From: CAWGMT01 sp963823675
GTDB lineage: Bacteria; Planctomycetota; Planctomycetia; Isosphaerales; Isosphaeraceae
Reading direction: 5' to 3'
Assembly (NCBI GenBank): GCA_963823675.1
Contig: CAWGMT010000008.1
Span: 248,001 to 312,000, forward strand
DNA length: 64,000 nt
Shown here: positions 10,321 through 18,071 of the stretch, in pieces
How the letters are laid out: the number at the start of each line of letters is the position of its first letter
How positions within the stretch are numbered: position 1 is the first letter of the stretch
Position numbers and translations under genes: made by a program
Notes under the pieces: model-generated
Databases searched by the model: none
Told to the model about the DNA's origin: nothing
The model's input: the letters and a program-made list of their open reading frames with translations, nothing else

Positions 10321-11633
10321 TGGCAGACAGACCAACTCTTGCCCAAATCGAGAATGCTTTTCAGCCCGCCCGCGAAGTTACCGACGCAGACCGCTTCGCG
10401 GGACGCAGAGAGGCGGTCAGCGAGGCGTACTACGCTCTTCTCTCGGCAGGAACCAATATCGCGATAGTCGGAAACCGGGGCATTGGTAAGACCTCATTAG
10501 CGCGGCAGTTAATCAACATCGGCACGGGAAATAACGCGCTGCTCGAAAAGATGGGAATACGATGCGACCACGTCTTCGACTTCTTGTCGGTTTATTTTGC
10601 TTGTGGGAAGGGAATCGCGAACACGGATGTTCTGCTCGAAAGCCTCCTCACCGCTTCTAATTGCCTTGCTGACTGGGTTTACGACGTACCTAAAGCGAAA
10701 AAGATACTGACAGGTTACACGCCTAAGTTCAGTGCCAAACCGTTCGGAGTGGGCGTGGAACTCGGAGGAAGTAGGACCGAAGAGGTTGTTCAGGAACACG
10801 CCATTGCCTCGAATAAAATCGATATGGTCTTCAATAACGTCGTTCACGCGATGATGGAAGCGGGTATTGCGAGGGATGGAATTCTCATTGTTGTGGATGA
10901 GTTTGATCAGATTGTTGACGTTGCCGGATTTGCGCCCTTCTTGAAAGCGCTCGCTACCAATGTAACGAACGTGAGATTCTGCATCGTAGGAGTGGGCAAA
11001 GACATTCAGACGCTTATGAAAGAGCATGCCTCTGCCGACAGATTGTTTGCCGGAAGTGTGATTCCACTTCCCTCCATGTCTGCCGAAGAACTAAAGGAAA
11101 TCGTTGGAATCGCGGAGCGCGAAATTAATCGGTTCATAAGATTCTCCGATGACGCAAAAAACCGACTTGTCTCCTTGGCTCAGGGTCATCCCTATATGGT
11201 TCATCTAATAGGCAAATATGCACTTCGCCACGCCTACAACAACAGCCGAGACGTCGTGACTGATGAGGATGTTAACGCCATACTTCGCTCTTTGGCCGAG
11301 CGCCAAGCCGATCCCGTTTTGGAGGGAAGATACAGGAAGGCCGTTGCCTCATCTCAACAACGAGAAACAGTTCTTCGATCCCTCGCGGAGACACAGGACA
11401 CCCAAGGAGAAATATGGACGACCAACGCCTACAAATTGGCTGTCGAAGGAGACGTTGACAATCCCAGCCAATACGTCGGCCAGTTAGTCACTGAGCAATA
11501 CGGCGCCGAGTTGGAAAACCTCCGGGAAAGGTATTATCGTTTCAAAGATTCGTTGTTCTGCGCATACGTTCAAGCGCGGCCGCGTATGTTTCCCTCGGAA
11601 GCACCTAAGGAGCGCGATACTGCCGAGCAATAA
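10321..11633 (+). CDS. P-loop ATPase of the AAA/STAND (ORC-CDC6-like) type
   Basis: About 437 residues. Walker A is GNRGIGKTS (near residue 50) and Walker B is ILIVVDEFDQI (near residue 190). A sensor-like region (NVRFCIVGVGKD) and a C-terminal winged-helix-like part follow. The overall plan is that of ORC/CDC6-like or STAND ATPases, used for DNA handling or as single-gene sensors. I prefer ATG 10321 over TTG 10218 because the extra N-terminus is not protein-like. Base composition is clearly lower in GC than its surroundings (many AAT, TTT and ATA codons), suggesting recent acquisition. No nuclease or TIR-like domain was recognised, so a defence role is a guess. Confidence 0.6.
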
Positions 11634-11818
11634 CTTCGCTCAGACAGTGACTGGCTGGACGGAGTCGGCGGCTCTTCGAAAGAATTTCTTGGCTGCGGAA
11701 CCTATCCCCGGTTCCACCGTGATTAACGCCGTCACTCGGCCCCCCCAGCGAGCCAAGTGCTGATCCGGTCAAGGGATGATCTTGGCGTCGGGACCCATGG
11801 TCACTCCCCACGGGATCG

Positions 11819-12055
11819 TCAAAATGCCCCGGCCCACTCGACATAGCCCCTTACCTCCCCGGTTTCCTCATCGATTGTGACTGGGATCGGCCGACGTCGC
11901 CGGCGGATGCTTGGACTGTCCGACTCGGCCGGGAGCAACGCCATCACTCGGCCCCAAAACTCCCGGCCCCGGTCATCCATATACCGATCGGGCCAACAAA
12001 CGAGCTTTACATCAGATCGGAGCCGGAAACGCGGCCAAAACCAGCGCCTGGACGG
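11819..12055 (-). pseudogene. C-terminal fragment of a hypothetical protein
   Basis: A minus-strand frame without a good start reads SDVKLVCWPDRYMDDRGREF, then MALLPAESDSPSI, then PIPVTIDEETGEVRGYVEWA, ending at a stop at 11819. The composition is protein-like and the start is lost behind a stop near 12057, so this looks like the end of a decayed gene. The family is not recognised. Confidence 0.35.
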
Positions 12056-12592
12056 CTACAGCCTATCGACTGCCGCCGGTGTAGCGATGACTCCGACTTG
12101 CGCGTGCGCCGACCCCAAGAAGGTCCCTCCAACTCACGGATGGCCTTCAAGTCGCGCCGGGCGCCCCGCCTGTCAGTAACAGCCAGCGGGGGTACCACTT
12201 TTGCAGCGAGGTGGGGACCAGGCTGAAATATGTGGGTTTCAGCGAAGTGGTCCCCGTCCGAGTCGCCACCGATGTTTTCTCGAGAATCGGCTTGACGGCA
12301 TGCCTCGGCGATCCGTAGATTCCTTCTGCCGGACGTCGCCATCTCAGCTCTTGATACCAGAGTCACCTTCGGCAGTTTGGGTAAAGATTAACGAGTTGCC
12401 CGCCGGCAACTGTTCCACCTGTGATAACCACCACAGCACGCCATCTGGCTCGATCACGATCCACTTGCATATCGTTATAACAAAATATAAGATTACGGGT
12501 TCCTCTTCTCTGTCCCCAAGGCCACCCCAGATTCGTGCCAAGTTGTATTCGCACGTATGCAGACGTCGGTCTCGATCTCCAGGATCACAGTC
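12056..12592. other. Intergenic with a low-GC promoter-like island
   Basis: TTGCAT (12465-12470) and TAAGAT (12488-12493), 17 bases apart, lie in an AT-rich stretch (about 12460-12500) unlike the surroundings. They are suitably placed about 100 bases before the CHC2 gene. A minus-strand frame around 12350-12480 (CKWIVIEPDGVLWWLSQ) could be another gene fragment, but it has no clear ends. Confidence 0.35.
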
Positions 12593-13067
12593 GTGCCGGG
12601 CATTCACTTCACCGAAGTCCGAGCCAGGATCGCTCTGGCTGATGTCCTCGACTTGCTCGGCTTCGTCCCCTGCGAATCATCCGCGGATCAGGTGCGAGGC
12701 CCGTGTCCGGTCCATCACTCGATTTCACCATTGAGCCGCAGACTTTTCCGCACATCTGAGACGACATATCTACAAGTGCTTCAAATGCGGATCATGCGGG
12801 AATCAACTGGATCTGTACGCTGCATCGACTGGGCTGAGCCTCTTCGAGGCGACCATCGACCTGTGCGAAAAACTCCATCGTGAGGTCCCTTGGATGCTCA
12901 ATGGCACATCCCCACAACCTCGGCCAGCCGATCGCCTCGCCCCACAACCACGGAACGCCCGCGGGCTAGGCCGGCGAGGTTGCTCGGTCCCTGAGAGTGA
13001 TCAAACGGATCGCGCCGCAACCGCTCCGCTGGTACCCACTGGCCTCCCAAAGTGGTGCCCTTTCTGA
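12593..13067 (+). CDS. CHC2-type zinc-finger protein (DnaG primase-like zinc domain), one frameshift
   Basis: GTG start at 12593, with AGGA 8-9 bases upstream. The first frame gives VPGIHFTEVRARIALADVLD then DQVRGPCPVHH. After a one-base shift near 12738 the next frame gives SAHLRRHIYKCFKCGSCGNQ, LDLYAASTGLSLFEATIDLC and EKLHREVPWM, ending at TGA 13065. C-x2-H plus C-x2-C and the following GNQLDLY match the zinc-binding domain of bacterial primases. Such stand-alone proteins of about 150 residues are frequent in planctomycete mobile DNA. The role, probably nucleic-acid binding, is inferred. Confidence 0.65.
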
Positions 13068-13079
13068 CTGGAACCGACA

Positions 13080-14240
13080 CCCGCCCCGGCAAAAGGCTCG
13101 ACGCGGGCGTCCTCCTGCCGCCACCAACGTGGCGCGGCCATCCCGGCCGCTAATTGGCGTCCTGCCGCCTGTGCGGGCGTCCTGCCCTTCGCCGCTGGCG
13201 GCATCCCGCCGCCGCCACCGTGGCGCGGGCATCCGGCCCGCTAGTGTCGTCCTGCCGGTTGCCCGCCGCCATCCGGGCGGCGGTCCCGAGACCGCGCGGG
13301 TTGCCGATGCGTCCGCCCTCGCCGCCCTCGCCGACGCCACCCGGCTCCGGTCCGCCGTCGATCTCTTCGGCCCGCCGTCTCCGCGCCGTCCGTCCCGCGG
13401 TCCTCCACCTGCCTCCTCGTACCGTCGCCGAACCTGCGGCCCGTGGCAAACTTGCCACCATCTCAATTCGCCTCTGGGTGCCACGGCCCTGCCCAATCTT
13501 GGCCAAGTCACTCGTTAGGCATAACGTTCCGCTTGATTGGTAACTTTCGCAATATTGCCAAAGTCATTTGCCCTGTCTCAGCTTTCGCTGGGATCACCGC
13601 CCTCGGCTCGCCAGTCTCGGCCAACTCCGGGCGGTTGCCTTCGGCGTCTTCTCCGTCGGTGCTAATCCTCCGACTGACCGGACTCAGAATCTTGAAGTGT
13701 GGGCCTGACGGCCGGAAAGACGAGGCGGACCTCGCCATGGGGTAGCGCCGTCGCCTGCGACCATCCCCCGCTCCGTCCCGCCATCGTGGCCGGATTCCGC
13801 AGCCGTCCTTGGACTGCGGTCGGCGTCCGCCCGCTGCCGACAGCCGGCCCGCCGTGCGTCCGTGCCCGGCATGCCGGCTGCGGGGTCCGCTGCTATTGGC
13901 CTGGGCGTCCCTGACCCGGTGTTCCGCCGCCGTCCTGGCGGCGGGGATCGGGCCGCTCTGCCCCCCAGTGACTTCGGGGGGGCTCGCGGCCCTCTTGGGA
14001 CAGCGGCGGGGCCATCCTAGCCCAACCCTAGCTTCGGCCATCCATGGACCGAAAGCAAAGTGGTGGGTCGCTTCGCTCCCGGCACGCGAACAGTTAACCC
14101 CATTCCCCCCCCCGCCCCCTTTCCCCTGCTGGGAAAGGGGGAGCGGAGGGTGGCGGCCGCTTCGCGGAAAGCCAAGGCCAGCGCCCGGCGGCCGCCCGTT
14201 GGTTGGCCGCCCCGTTAGCGTGTCATCGCCTTATGCGTTC
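13080..14240. repeat. Array of short hairpins with constant 5-base loops, non-coding
   Basis: Successive small palindromes keep a loop of the form (A/G)TCCN while the stems differ and pair perfectly. Examples: GCGGCC-ATCCC-GGCCGC, GGGC-GTCCT-GCCC, GGCGGC-ATCCC-GCCGCC, GCGGGC-ATCCG-GCCCGC, GCCGCC-ATCCG-GGCGGC (all 13130-13280) and CCGCCGCC-GTCCT-GGCGGCGG near 13923. A further 11-bp hairpin with a CTGCT loop lies at 14115-14141. No frame in this region has protein character. A second array lies at 17500-17870. Confidence 0.65.
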
Positions 14241-14334
14241 ATCCATGAATCTCAGCTCTCCCGCATACGAAAAACGGCCGAGATTTGGGCAAAATCGCTG
14301 TTCCACGCCCATTTTCCGCTGGCGTTCCAATAGT

Positions 14335-14346
14335 GTACTTTAGTAC
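14335..14346. promoter_or_regulatory. Palindrome upstream of the SWIM gene, possible operator
   Basis: GTACTTTAGTAC is a perfect inverted repeat (GTACT-TT-AGTAC) in an AT-rich patch about 105 bases before the SWIM gene start, near the head of the small-gene cluster. A longer GTAC-containing palindrome precedes the last gene of the cluster (16742-16773). An operator role is inferred. Confidence 0.35.
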
Positions 14347-14452
14347 AATAACGGATACCGGCGGACGGTCCGCCGGGACGAAAAAGTGGCCCGCAGCGGC
14401 TGTTACCCGCCGCGGGCCGAGATCCGACCCACGTTTGAGGAGAATCGGACCC

Positions 14453-15115
14453 ATGGTCAGATTAGCAAACGCTCACGAGAGCGTCCAGCCCCCCGTGCGA
14501 CACGGGACCTGCCGCCTGCAAATCACCATCGGCGGCACATCCTACTCGCTGCGGCCAATTCCAGCGCAGCCTCGCGGCGTTACGGTCTGGGTGCTGCGAT
14601 CGCTCGACGGTCCCCGAGCAGGGACCCGTTACTCGGTCGCCTCGGTCAATCGGCAAGCCGGTTGCACGTGCCCCGACCACGAGACGAACGGCGCAACGTG
14701 TAAGCATGTGATGGCGCTTCGCACGATTGGCCTGATCCCCCGTTCCGCCCGCACCGTGCTCGAGGCATCGGCCGAGGCATCGGCTCGCGCCGCCCGCCGC
14801 CCCGCCAAGGCCCTCGCCGACCTGGCCGATCGCATCCATGCCGCCCCGCCGGTCGGCGAGGCGGTTGAGGCACCGGTCGCCGACCGCCCCGCCGCGCCAT
14901 CCGGTCGCGACCCGCTGGCCCGCGCCCGCCGCATTTACGGCAATGCCTTGCAGAGAGAGGCACGCCGCCAGACGACGCCGCCCGCGCCGGCCCCTGGGCC
15001 TGCGAGGGATTTCGCCGACGGCTTCCGGTCCGCCGTCCGCGCCCACGTCGCATCCCTGTCGTCCCCCGCCCGCCTCGCTTCGCCCGCCCTGGCCCAGATT
15101 GGCGGTGCCCAATGA
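14453..15115 (+). CDS. SWIM zinc-finger protein
   Basis: 220 residues from ATG 14453, which follows GAGGAGAATCGGACCC, a good ribosome binding site. The SWIM motif is clear: CTCPDHETNGATCKHVMAL, i.e. C-x-C-xn-C-x-H, near residue 75. The C-terminal half is Ala/Arg/Pro-rich and probably disordered. SWIM domains bind DNA or proteins and occur in transposon and helicase contexts. The stop overlaps the start of the next gene (ATGA), so it heads a tightly packed cluster of small genes running to 17454. Confidence 0.7.
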   Translation: MVRLANAHESVQPPVRHGTCRLQITIGGTSYSLRPIPAQPRGVTVWVLRSLDGPRAGTRYSVASVNRQAGCTCPDHETNGATCKHVMALRTIGLIPRSARTVLEASAEASARAARRPAKALADLADRIHAAPPVGEAVEAPVADRPAAPSGRDPLARARRIYGNALQREARRQTTPPAPAPGPARDFADGFRSAVRAHVASLSSPARLASPALAQIGGAQ

Positions 15116-15416
15116 CGGCAATCCGCCACGGTGCCGGCATCCACTGCCTTCACAGTCACGGCTGGCAAACCGTGCTGTGGTGCCAGCAATGCCGCAACCA
15201 CCTGCACGCCAGCGCCCCCGACGACCGCCCTGTGTCGAATTGGTCCCAATCCGACTTCGACGCCTACGAGCGCGACAGAGACCTTTGCCTGGCCTTCAGC
15301 GTGCTCTACGCGATGGAGAGCGGCGAGATCCCGATCTCGTCGCTACTGGCCGATTTCGACCTCACGAACGTGTTCGAGCCGCGCGTCCCCGCGCCGTCCG
15401 AAACCAGCGCACCTGA
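15112..15416 (+). CDS. Small Cys/His-containing hypothetical protein (3' end uncertain)
   Basis: The ATG overlaps the SWIM stop by four bases. The product begins MTAIRHGAGIHCLHSHGWQT and has VLWCQQCRNHLHA, a CxxC plus His arrangement that could bind zinc, then SQSDFDAYERDRDLCLAFSV and LLADFDLTNVFEPR. The frame stays open far downstream, but protein character is lost after about residue 100. A one-base shift would bring a TGA at 15414, which I take as the likely end. The family is not recognised. Confidence 0.45.
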
Positions 15417-15502
15417 ACGTCCAAGCCAACCACCCGACCAACTCGCCCCCGCCTCGGGGGTCGCCGCCCCGCGGCGCCCCCGCGGCATACACCGAGAGAC
15501 CC

Positions 15503-15745
15503 ATGAGACGACCACGCCGACCACCCACGGACGCCGAACTGGAAGCCGCGATCTGCTCAATCGACCGACTACTCGACGCGCTTCCACCCGACCCGTGCCC
15601 AGACCGCAAAACCCGGCAACGGATCATAGCCCTTTCCCTCGAGCGCGGCGCCGCCGTCGGCGAATGCCAAGCCCGGGCCCGCAAACTGCTCTGGCACCGC
15701 ACAGGCAACGCCCCACTCACCCGAGACGAGCAACCCAAAAGATGA
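15503..15745 (+). CDS. Small hypothetical protein
   Basis: 80 residues, MRRPRRPPTDAELEAAICSI then DRLLDALPPDPCPDRKTRQR, ending in a basic tail. It is helical and charged, and its stop overlaps the next ATG (ATGA), implying translational coupling. The family is not recognised. Confidence 0.5.
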   Translation: MRRPRRPPTDAELEAAICSIDRLLDALPPDPCPDRKTRQRIIALSLERGAAVGECQARARKLLWHRTGNAPLTRDEQPKR

Positions 15746-15980
15746 GCCACCACAAGATCGACACCGCCAAGGCCCGCGCCCTGATCAACACCGCCGCTCT
15801 GAGCGCTGGCGTCATCCAACAAGCGGCACGCGGCGAACGCGACGACCTCCAACCCGACGCGGTCGCACGCCACGCCCGCGAAATCAACGACCTGCTCGTC
15901 CAACTCAGCGCGATACTCACACCGCCGCGCCCAAAAACGACCCACCCGTCTACATCGACGGTCACTACGCGGGCGACTGA
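15742..15980 (+). CDS. Small hypothetical protein (one frameshift)
   Basis: Starts MSHHKIDTAKARALINTAAL and has HAREINDLLVQLSAIL. The frame then stays open with no protein character, but a one-base shift at the A-run near 15940 gives KNDPPVYIDGHYAGD and a stop at 15978. The joined product is about 79 residues. Function unknown; it sits within the packed small-gene cluster. Confidence 0.45.
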
Positions 15981-15998
15981 CAACCCAACCCAACCAAC

Positions 15999-16021
15999 CC
16001 CGGGGGCCCGCCGCCCCCGGG
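15999..16021. terminator. Strong GC hairpin between small genes
   Basis: CCCGGGGGC and GCCCCCGGG form a perfect 9-bp stem with a CCGCC loop. No T-run follows, so it may be an attenuating or RNA-stabilising hairpin rather than a full terminator. Confidence 0.4.
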
Positions 16022-16042
16022 CAACAAGAGGACAACGGACCA

Positions 16043-16717
16043 ATGGCAATCACGATCACGATCAGCACCAACAAGCAGATCAAAACCACAGACGGCGGCT
16101 CGATCGGCGCCACCGCCGGCCTCACGACGGAGCTCCAAACGCCGATCACAGCCACGGACGCGGAGCTCCAACGCGAATTCCGGCACCACTACGAGACCAT
16201 CACCGGCGCGATGTTCGAGCAACTGCGAATCCTCAACACCCGCTCGCCCCTGCCGCCCCCACCAACCAACGGCACACCGAAAACCACAACCAACACGCCG
16301 ACGGCACCGCCAACGCCGAAAACCAACGGCACGCCCGCCCCGGGGCAGGCCCAGGCGGCAACCAACGGTAAAACCAATGGCGCCGCCCCTGCCCCCAAGC
16401 CGGCGCCTCCGCCACCAACGCAGCCCACCGCTCAACGGGTCGCCATGGACAAGGCCCTCGCGGCCCAATTCCAGCCAAACCCCAACGACGTCAACGAAGA
16501 GCTCCCCGACGACCAATCCGAGGACGACGACGACGGGGACGACACGCCCCGCACCGGCCGAGAACTTCTCGGATGGGCTCGCTCGCAACCGGGCGATGCC
16601 AAGCAAGAACTCTCCGCAATCGGCATGCACCTCCGGCACCCGGCGCTCATCATCCAATGGAGCCCCCAGCAGGTCGCCAAAGCCTACCACATCTACCGAC
16701 GCACCAACCGCGACTAA
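16043..16717 (+). CDS. Hypothetical protein with Pro/Thr-rich linker
   Basis: 224 residues. The N-terminal segment MAITITISTNKQIKTTDGGS is beta-like. It is followed by a short helical part (LQREFRHHYETITGAMFEQL), a long Pro/Thr/Asn/Ala-rich low-complexity linker (residues 75-130), an acidic stretch (SEDDDDGDD) and a compact C-terminal helical domain (ELLGWARSQPGDAKQELSAI, WSPQQVAKAYHIYRR). No enzyme motif is seen. It is part of the cluster with the SWIM and SprT genes. Confidence 0.5.
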   Translation: MAITITISTNKQIKTTDGGSIGATAGLTTELQTPITATDAELQREFRHHYETITGAMFEQLRILNTRSPLPPPPTNGTPKTTTNTPTAPPTPKTNGTPAPGQAQAATNGKTNGAAPAPKPAPPPPTQPTAQRVAMDKALAAQFQPNPNDVNEELPDDQSEDDDDGDDTPRTGRELLGWARSQPGDAKQELSAIGMHLRHPALIIQWSPQQVAKAYHIYRRTNRD

Positions 16718-16741
16718 CGACCCCGATATCCAATCCAAAAA

Positions 16742-16773
16742 CGCCATCGTGTATCGTACGGTACACGATGGCG
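16742..16773. promoter_or_regulatory. 12-bp-arm inverted repeat overlapping the SprT start, possible operator
   Basis: CGCCATCGTGTA and TACACGATGGCG are perfect inverted arms around TCGTACGG. The right arm contains the proposed ATG at 16768, so a bound repressor or an mRNA hairpin would block translation or transcription of the SprT gene. Confidence 0.45.
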
Positions 16774-17454
16774 CTAGCAGCACCACCAATGCCCAGAGCC
16801 AAACGCCACCAGCCGCCAACCAACGAGACCTATCCCGACCTGCAGGCGCACTTCGACTGGTTCAACACCGAGCTCTTCAGCGGCGCCCTTCCGCCCGTCC
16901 TGATCACGCTGCAACGCAAGAAAGGCGCCGGCGGATATTTCTCGCCGGAGCGATTCGCACACACCGAAAACGCCGACAAGCACGTGCACGAAATCGCCCT
17001 CAATCCGCAGCACTTCCGCGCCAGACAACGACCGAGGTTCTGGCGATCCTTGTGCACGAGATGACCCACCTTTGGCAACAGCACCTCGGCACGCCGCCCA
17101 CGGCGCTGTTACCACAACCACGAATCGGCCCGCAAGATGATCGCGGTCGGCCTTCACCCGAGCGACACCGGGAATCCCGGCGGCAAGATCGTCGGCCAGC
17201 GCATGACCCACTACATCGTCCCCGACGGCCCCTTTGCCAAGGCCTGCGCCCGCCTCCTCACCACCGCACCGCCCGCCCTTTACGCCGACAGGGCCGAGGA
17301 GCCCGCCGCCAAGAAGAAACGCGCAAGCAAGACCAAGTACACCTGTCCCGGTTGCGGCTTGAACGCCTGGGCTAAGCCCAACGCGCCCCTGGCCTGCGTC
17401 GAATGCGTGCAACTCATGGAAGCCGAAGACGCCCAGGCCGAGGGTGACGAGTAA
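16768..17454 (+). CDS. SprT-like zinc metalloprotease (two frameshifts)
   Basis: Joined over two one-base shifts (about 17030 and 17095). Frame one reads YPDLQAHFDWFNTELFSGAL and GAGGYFSPERFAH. Frame two holds the zinc motif VLAILVHEMTHLWQQHLGTP. Frame three gives CYHNHESARKMIAVGLHPSD and IVGQRMTHYIVPDGPF, and ends with a zinc ribbon, YTCPGCGLNAW...CVEC. HExxH plus the distal ribbon is the SprT/Spartan plan; relatives cut DNA-protein crosslinks. On a mobile element such a protease might clear protein from DNA, which is an inference. Confidence 0.65.
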
Positions 17455-17960
17455 ATCCCACACCGGCCCACGGCCACCGCGCCGGGGGCTCCTCGCCCAG
17501 GTCGTCGAGCAGCTCCCCGCCAAGAACCTGCGGGGACGGCATCCTGCCGCCCACCAACCAGAACGGCCCTCCTGGCCTCCCCGGCGGTTGCGGCATCCAG
17601 CCGCCGGCCAGTAAACGCCGGTGATCGTTACCGGCGGGGAAACAGCGGCGGGGACGGCATCCGGCCGCCCAGGACGCCTAACGGCCATCCTGGCCTCGCA
17701 CGCGGCCCTCGCCGCATCCAGCCGCCCGCCGCTAACGCCGCCCATCCGTGGCCGGCGATGCGGTGGGGCCTCCTGCCCGCCGGTCGTCCGGCCGCCCATC
17801 CTGGGACGGCCTAGTGGCCTTCCTGGCCCTTGTCCGCGGTCGTCCAGACCGCGGGCTCGTCCCACCGGCATCAGCACCAACTCACCCACAGTCGGCGACG
17901 CCCGCACCGACGACCCAACCCAGGCGCTCCAACAAAAGGCACTCGCCGCCGGCCGGTCCA
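17455..17960. repeat. Second hairpin array with constant NTCCN loops
   Basis: At about 17500-17870, CGGC-ATCCT-GCCG, GGCC-CTCCT-GGCC, GCGGC-ATCCA-GCCGC, CGGC-ATCCG-GCCG, GGCC-ATCCT-GGCC, GGCC-TTCCT-GGCC and CCGCGGTC-GTCCA-GACCGCGG follow one another. Stems differ but pair perfectly; loops stay NTCCN. The region is non-coding and lies between the SprT gene and the defence-like locus. Confidence 0.65.
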
Positions 17961-17989
17961 ATGACAACTCAACACCGCTCTGCTATGCT
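17961..17989 (+). promoter_or_regulatory. Promoter-like sequence before the defence locus
   Basis: ATGACA and TATGCT with 17-base spacing, about 80 bases upstream of the helicase start. The match to the housekeeping sigma consensus is reasonable but not perfect. Confidence 0.4.
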
Positions 17990-18071
17990 CGAACGCGAAC
18001 ATCGCACCAGACTGGCGGCGGTGCGATGACGACGCCGCTATGGTAGGCGCACAGCGATCGGCGCAGAACCC

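Noticed and set aside
13508..14041. 177-residue minus-strand protein
   Set aside because: Arg/Gly/Ala-rich without motifs, and it overlaps the hairpin array whose palindromes explain the open frame.
16774..17967. 397-residue minus-strand open frame
   Set aside because: It runs opposite the SprT gene and through the hairpin array; no protein motif, and the plus strand has HEMTH and a zinc ribbon.
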